A DNA stretch of 64,000 nucleotides from Sycon ciliatum (lineage: Eukaryota; Porifera; Calcarea; Leucosolenida; Sycettidae). A program made the translations under genes and the position numbers. Numbering within the stretch: position 1 is the first letter of the stretch; every line of letters begins with the position of its first letter. The DNA is taken from assembly GCF_964019385.1 (NCBI RefSeq), contig NC_088643.1, forward strand, positions 3,544,804 through 3,608,803, written 5' to 3'. The notes under the pieces were generated by a model. That model ran no database searches. It was not told the DNA's origin and worked only from the letters and a program-made list of their open reading frames with translations. Positions 11,342 through 64,000 of this stretch are shown here, piece by piece.

Positions 11342-11455
11342 CAGCATAAGACACCGAAGAGAAAGAGACAGATTGGTACGTCATTACAGCGATGACATCG
11401 CTACCTTCATGGCGAGGTGCAGTGCAGAAGATGTCACACGCGCAGCCTCTCAGTC

Positions 11456-36349
<24,894 letters not shown>

Positions 36350-36541
36350 CTGAATTCACATAATGAGAGATAGAAAGTATAACACAAAAGAGGCAAAAAT
36401 AACAAACACCATGGATCAATGTACATGTAATTGGAAAGCTGCTTCTATTGTCGTCAAGTGCGAGTTGCGACTCATAGATCATGTGAAATGTGGTATAAAT
36501 CATTGACAAGGCAAATGAAATACATGCCAAATAAACACGGA

Positions 36542-38421
<1,880 letters not shown>

Positions 38422-38600
38422 GGTGATGAATCACGACGCCGCCAACAGGACACAGCCACCCAGGCAGGCCACAGCTGCACGTGTCGGCGATGATTTGATT
38501 ATGGGAGAGTGGAGCAACAGGTGCTGGGTTATGGCTCCAGTTCCTCCATTTTGCAATGGTCTAATTTGATCAAAATCAATCCAGCAACTCCCAATTTTCA

Positions 38601-38947
38601 CGAGTTATGACTAACTGTCCACCAACGTGACCAGATCATATACAGTCAGCAAGTGCAACAAATGGCACAAAACTGACAAGGACGAGTACTGAGACATTCA
38701 GCGACCTGACATCTAGCTCCAACACTTCTCCAAGGCGCAAAACCAACAACCTTGGAAGGCTCAGGTTCGGAAAGGTCCAAGAGGGGAAGGAAAGCGCAAC
38801 GATGAAGAGCACGATTGCACCTTGGAGAAGTGTTGGAGCCTAGGTGTCAGGTCGCTGAATGTCTCACCTTGTCAGTTTTGTGCCATTTGTCGCACTTGCT
38901 GACTGTATATGATCTGGTTATGTTGGTGGACAGTTAGTCATAACTCG
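38601..38947. repeat. long palindromic element
   Basis: CGAGTTATGACTAACTGTCC at the left end is mirrored by GGACAGTTAGTCATAACTCG at the right; the arms also share CATATACAGTCAGCAAGTGC and the loop has a second inverted pair (CCAACACTTCTCCAAGG). One arm of a related copy lies at 63247-63357. Confidence 0.9.
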
Positions 38948-39208
38948 TAACATTTTGGACTTTTCCTTTTTTTGGCTCACCATGCGAGTTGAATGAAATA
39001 TCAATTCAGGAATTCCCAATTTCTGAGAAAATCAAACATCTATCAATCAATTTTCAAACCCCAACATTTTGGAGATTGACACCAACATGAAACACGTTTG
39101 TGTCGTGCCGATAGCAGCCATACTTCGTGAACTAATAGGTTACCACCACACAATGTATGGAAGCTGTTGCTTTTAGTCCAGTGTCAGCCTTCCTACAGTA
39201 CTCCATAC

Positions 39209-39300
39209 CTTCCTCCTCAATCAGCACCTCGCCGTCAGCATCAATCGTGTCGCCGAGACAATAACCAGGAGACGATGTGCCAAATGTACACACCAACAAC
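39209..39300 (-). other. orphan exon-like segment
   Basis: On the minus strand a good acceptor (TTTATCTCCATTACCAG) and donor (GAAG/GTATGG) bound 92 bases with one open frame, reading SPGYCLGDTIDADGEVLIEEE. It ends in phase 1, which is the phase needed before the first recognised exon of the E4-E2 gene at 36349 (the joined residues would read EEEADDVRS). If so, the EF-hand gene would sit inside the first intron of the E4-E2 gene. No in-frame ATG is seen in the segment. Confidence 0.35.
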
Positions 39301-40274
39301 CTGGTAATGGAGATAAACAAAGGGCGTGTTCAAGAAGTGTCACAAACCAGCTCATACAGAACTGATCTGGCTGAATACTAAATTTGAACGTTGATGAAGG
39401 GCATGATCGTACACCACTATGGGAATCAATGAAACTTTCAACAGTGAGAAACTTTTTAACTGCCTGCCCAATAAATCCACGGCCAACAACACGTCCACAA
39501 ATCTACGCAGCGTTGAACAACATCGATGACACGCATTCGTTCAGAAATGTGGAACATTCGTCTGAGCAATTCTAATTGAAACATTAACAAGCATGGGGAA
39601 ACGTACCAAAAAATCACAAGTACAAAGCTGAGGTCCTTCCGTAGTCCTGCCATACAAACAAATTACATGTCGGTGACACAGGCACAGAATAATAATATTT
39701 TCACTGTCGTTATCCTTCGCGTTGCACTTCTTTTCAGAAGGATCGCCCACGATGTCCTGCACTGGAGAACCTCCACACTACACTGTCTGTTGCAATCGAG
39801 TCGTTTTGGTATTGTTCCTTTTTTTGATTGTTTGTGCATGAAAAACATGTTTTCCAGATGACTCAAAATGACTCATGTTATAATGACTGTTGACGTCATG
39901 TCTGACACCCGCTCTTCGGCGCTCGAGCTCGCGGCGCCGGCCGCACTACGCCAAGATAGCGGCTAGACCGGCGCCGGGTCTGGGGTGGGCTGAGCCGCTG
40001 CTCTCACTCGCTGCGCGGCACTCGCGTGCTTGGCGCTCGAGTGTGGGAAAACAGAAAAAAATCATGCATGACAAGAATCTACGCATGCGTACCAAAAATG
40101 GGGTGAAACATTTTCGTCATAGCCGCTTCTATCGCGAGAAAATCATGTTTTAGCTTGCTTCTCTATCTTTGCTGACACACAAACTAATTTTTCAGTTTTG
40201 TAAACACTTGCTGAGATCAATTGTGAAGATTTGGAAGCTAGTACTAGTAGTAGTTTGAAGAGAAGCTGTTCACC

Positions 40275-52757
<12,483 letters not shown>

Positions 52758-54376
52758 ACCTATGCACAGTCAGCTGGATATGAACTGCCCGAAACGAGCT
52801 GCTAGTTCAGCCACACGACTATAAACAGTATTTCATTTCATGTGCGTCACTGCTTCCCTGAGAGTTACCATGTGGCCAGTGTGGCTGCTGATCCTCGCGT
52901 CCTAGTCTTCAGACGCCTATGTCATAAAATTAAAAAAAGCGGTAGCTGCTCATACTCACGCTCCGAATGATCTGCTCACGAAATCTGCGCTACTACTAAA
53001 CTAGCATACTCTGGACCATTTCTGTTGCATGTGTGGCTGCTTGCTGGCGCTAGTCAGTCGAGTGCTCTGGCATTTAACCAGCCTGTGCTGGTACTTACTC
53101 TGCCTTTGTTCAGTGCATCACTCGTCCCAAACCGATTTTATTGTGATTGTGTGCAATTCTCCGACTGTTTCCAAACAACAACCTGTATCATACGAAAATA
53201 CTAGCCATGTCGACGATATTTTTGCCTCTCCTGTATAAAGTTTTCTCCGTTGTCGTTATGTTTTTCTCTCTCTCTTTCTCTCCCTTCTGGCAGCTCTTAT
53301 CTGCCGCTGTGTTTCTGTTTGTGGTGTTGTTGTGTATATAAGAGTGACGTGTTGTTGTCCTTTCTCCTCGCGCTCTTCTGTGTTTTGCTGCTACTTTTGT
53401 TATAACTACGTGTTTGTTTTCGTTCTCGCACATTTGCTGTTCGCCCAGTGCTATTGCTTTTTGTTCTCTATAACACAACAGTCATTCTCGCGAGTGTTGT
53501 CTGTGTTAGAGGATTCTCTTCTGCAGTGCTGGCTCCTTGTAAAACCAGTATTCTGCTCTTTCAGTCGTTGTATTGCTCGTTGCTGGGTTTGGGGTAGGTA
53601 GACCGTAGTGCCTAGTACTACGACTTCCCTGTTATAATAAAATATTTTAGTATTGTTGTTTTTTGGTCTTTCATGTATTCTCACTTTTTGCGACTCTTGT
53701 GAGCCATACATAATCATTGCACAAGAAAATGACTCTCTGCATATTTGCAACTCTTTGCAGTTTGTGACATGATTGCCATGTCCATGTCATCAGATTCATC
53801 GATCACGCACCAGACTCACATCACTGTGTCCTTGTGCATGTGGTCGATCGTTGATTAATGATTTGTGACATGGCGGCAGCTTGTCTTGTGCTTGTGGTCA
53901 GTTCGAAACTTCCACACGATCGAACCTGCTAGCTAGCTGTGACAATCAGAAATAGTGAATCATTATTGATTGGGTCTTGATTCAATGAATGTTGTAGACC
54001 ATTCATCATGTTCATAGTGATGGTACGGTACGATCGAGTCTCGTGGAGTACATGTCAGCTGTTGACTTCAGTGATCGAGAAGATTGCAAACTGTTCTTGA
54101 AGAAACCCACGCACATGCAGCTTCACTGCCTTTCCCCAGAAGCTTCCTCAAAAACACTAGCAGGGAAGAAGGCTCCGACTACAGTACTGAAGTTATGTAG
54201 ACGAATAGACCTACCAGTTTCAGTACACATATCGCGTAGCTACGGTACGGTATTCGTGCATCTACTGAGTGCACCACAAACTTGCGATCTGTTCCGGTGA
54301 ACAACTGAGCAGGAACAGGCTTTTCAAGCCGATCAGCTTTCAAAGTGAAATTTTGATTTTTTTGATATTTGGAATC
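52758..54376. other. HDAC1 3' region and spacer to SAMHD1
   Basis: No further gene. The likely HDAC1 3' untranslated region runs to the poly(A) signal at 53636; the rest shows no repeats of note except short inverted motifs such as CGATCACGCACCAG. Confidence 0.5.
53636..53641 (+). terminator. candidate HDAC1 poly(A) signal
   Basis: AATAAA, followed by a T/GT-rich stretch (TTTTAGTATTGTTGTTTTTT), about 880 bases after the HDAC1 stop. Confidence 0.5.
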
Positions 54377-63611
<9,235 letters not shown>

Positions 63612-64000
63612 GTATGTGTAGGCAGATTACACTCATGCAAGTCTTTGGTAAATATCATATATCCGAAGCTCAGTCTCAACAATCATGCACTTTGTTGTAA
63701 GTGTGAGTTGTGCTACGAGTCTATTCTTGTGAAGGTGGCTGCTCCTAGCGGGGAACTAATGCTTCCCGCTGACTTGACTGCCCCACAACTGCCAACCCAG
63801 AGCACATGAGGAGCGCGCCAAACTTCCACTCGGCAGCCTGCAGGAAAGCACCACTTTCTGTTCGATAAAACGTTCAGTATCCACTGACGATGTTGTTCAG
63901 AACAACGAAACGTCGTAAATATTTTTTATCTTTATTCATCATATATTATGCCACTCTTGGTCTAGAAAGAATACTTTTTTCATAAAACATTCAGTGCCTC
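63612..64000. other. SAMHD1 intron 11, window end
   Basis: The next SAMHD1 exon (expected to begin EVGNLYD-like) is not seen. At 63878-63916 the sequence reads STDDVVQNNETS then a stop, followed by an AT-rich tail, which looks like the 3' end of an inserted retroelement. Confidence 0.4.

Larger units (their letters stand above)
10031..11455. other. region beyond the 3' end of the E4-E2 gene
   Basis: No gene. It holds a C tract at 10149-10168, the palindrome at 10551-10587 and two tandem arrays (11056-11341). Part of it may be the 3' untranslated region of the gene ending at 11456; I did not find an AATAAA on the minus strand close by. Confidence 0.5.
38422..40274. other. region between the EF-hand gene and HDAC1
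   Basis: The two genes diverge from here. It contains the palindrome 38601-38947, an exon-like segment at 39209-39300 and, at about 39895-40050, a GC- and CpG-rich patch that is the likely HDAC1 promoter region (no TATA box seen). Confidence 0.5.

Noticed and set aside
63700-63810. A further SAMHD1 exon reading VAAPSGELMLPAD
   Set aside because: It does not match the SAMHD1 sequence expected after CTRDK and has no convincing acceptor.

Overview
This is eukaryotic nuclear DNA, almost certainly from an early-branching animal; a sponge fits best, but that is an inference. Genes are split into many short exons with GT..AG introns of about 80 to 3,400 bases. Three host genes are recognisable by homology to conserved animal proteins, and the rest is packed with (CA)n, (CT)n and (CAA)n arrays and many families of foldback (MITE-like) elements. 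Nothing here is bacterial: no operons, no CRISPR.

Layout. 1-10.0 kb: a transposon-derived block with a THAP/DDE transposase (4083-5570, +) facing a two-exon SAP-SWIM-cysteine-protease-like gene (8887-6121, -), enclosed by two nested sets of inverted repeats. 11.4-36.3 kb: a large minus-strand gene, reconstructed here from 33 exons that join in phase. Its body is the Ufd2/UBE4 (E4) core, but where the U-box should be it carries a BIRC6-type ubiquitin-conjugating (UBC, E2) domain with catalytic Cys. 36.5-38.4 kb: a two-exon minus-strand gene for a small secretory or membrane EF-hand protein. 40.3-52.8 kb: class I histone deacetylase HDAC1/2 on the plus strand, 14 exons, 527 residues, with a proline-rich tail. 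Its fourth intron holds a rearranged LTR retroelement and its seventh an 847-base foldback element. 54.4 kb to the right edge: SAMHD1 on the plus strand, 11 exons seen (352 residues), continuing past the window.

The most notable item is the E4-E2 fusion: one predicted chain-elongation factor of at least 1,562 residues that carries its own E2 instead of a U-box that recruits one. Each junction was checked by hand for splice sites and reading phase; two small exons (34326-34336, 31747-31808) are tentative and the first coding exon is not identified. Secondary items are the transposon-borne SAP-SWIM-protease protein and the unusual density of unrelated palindromic elements, including one built from an inverted tRNA-like sequence.

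The host genes do not form an obvious pathway. HDAC1 (chromatin), SAMHD1 (dNTP hydrolysis) and the E4-E2 protein (ubiquitin) are simply neighbours.
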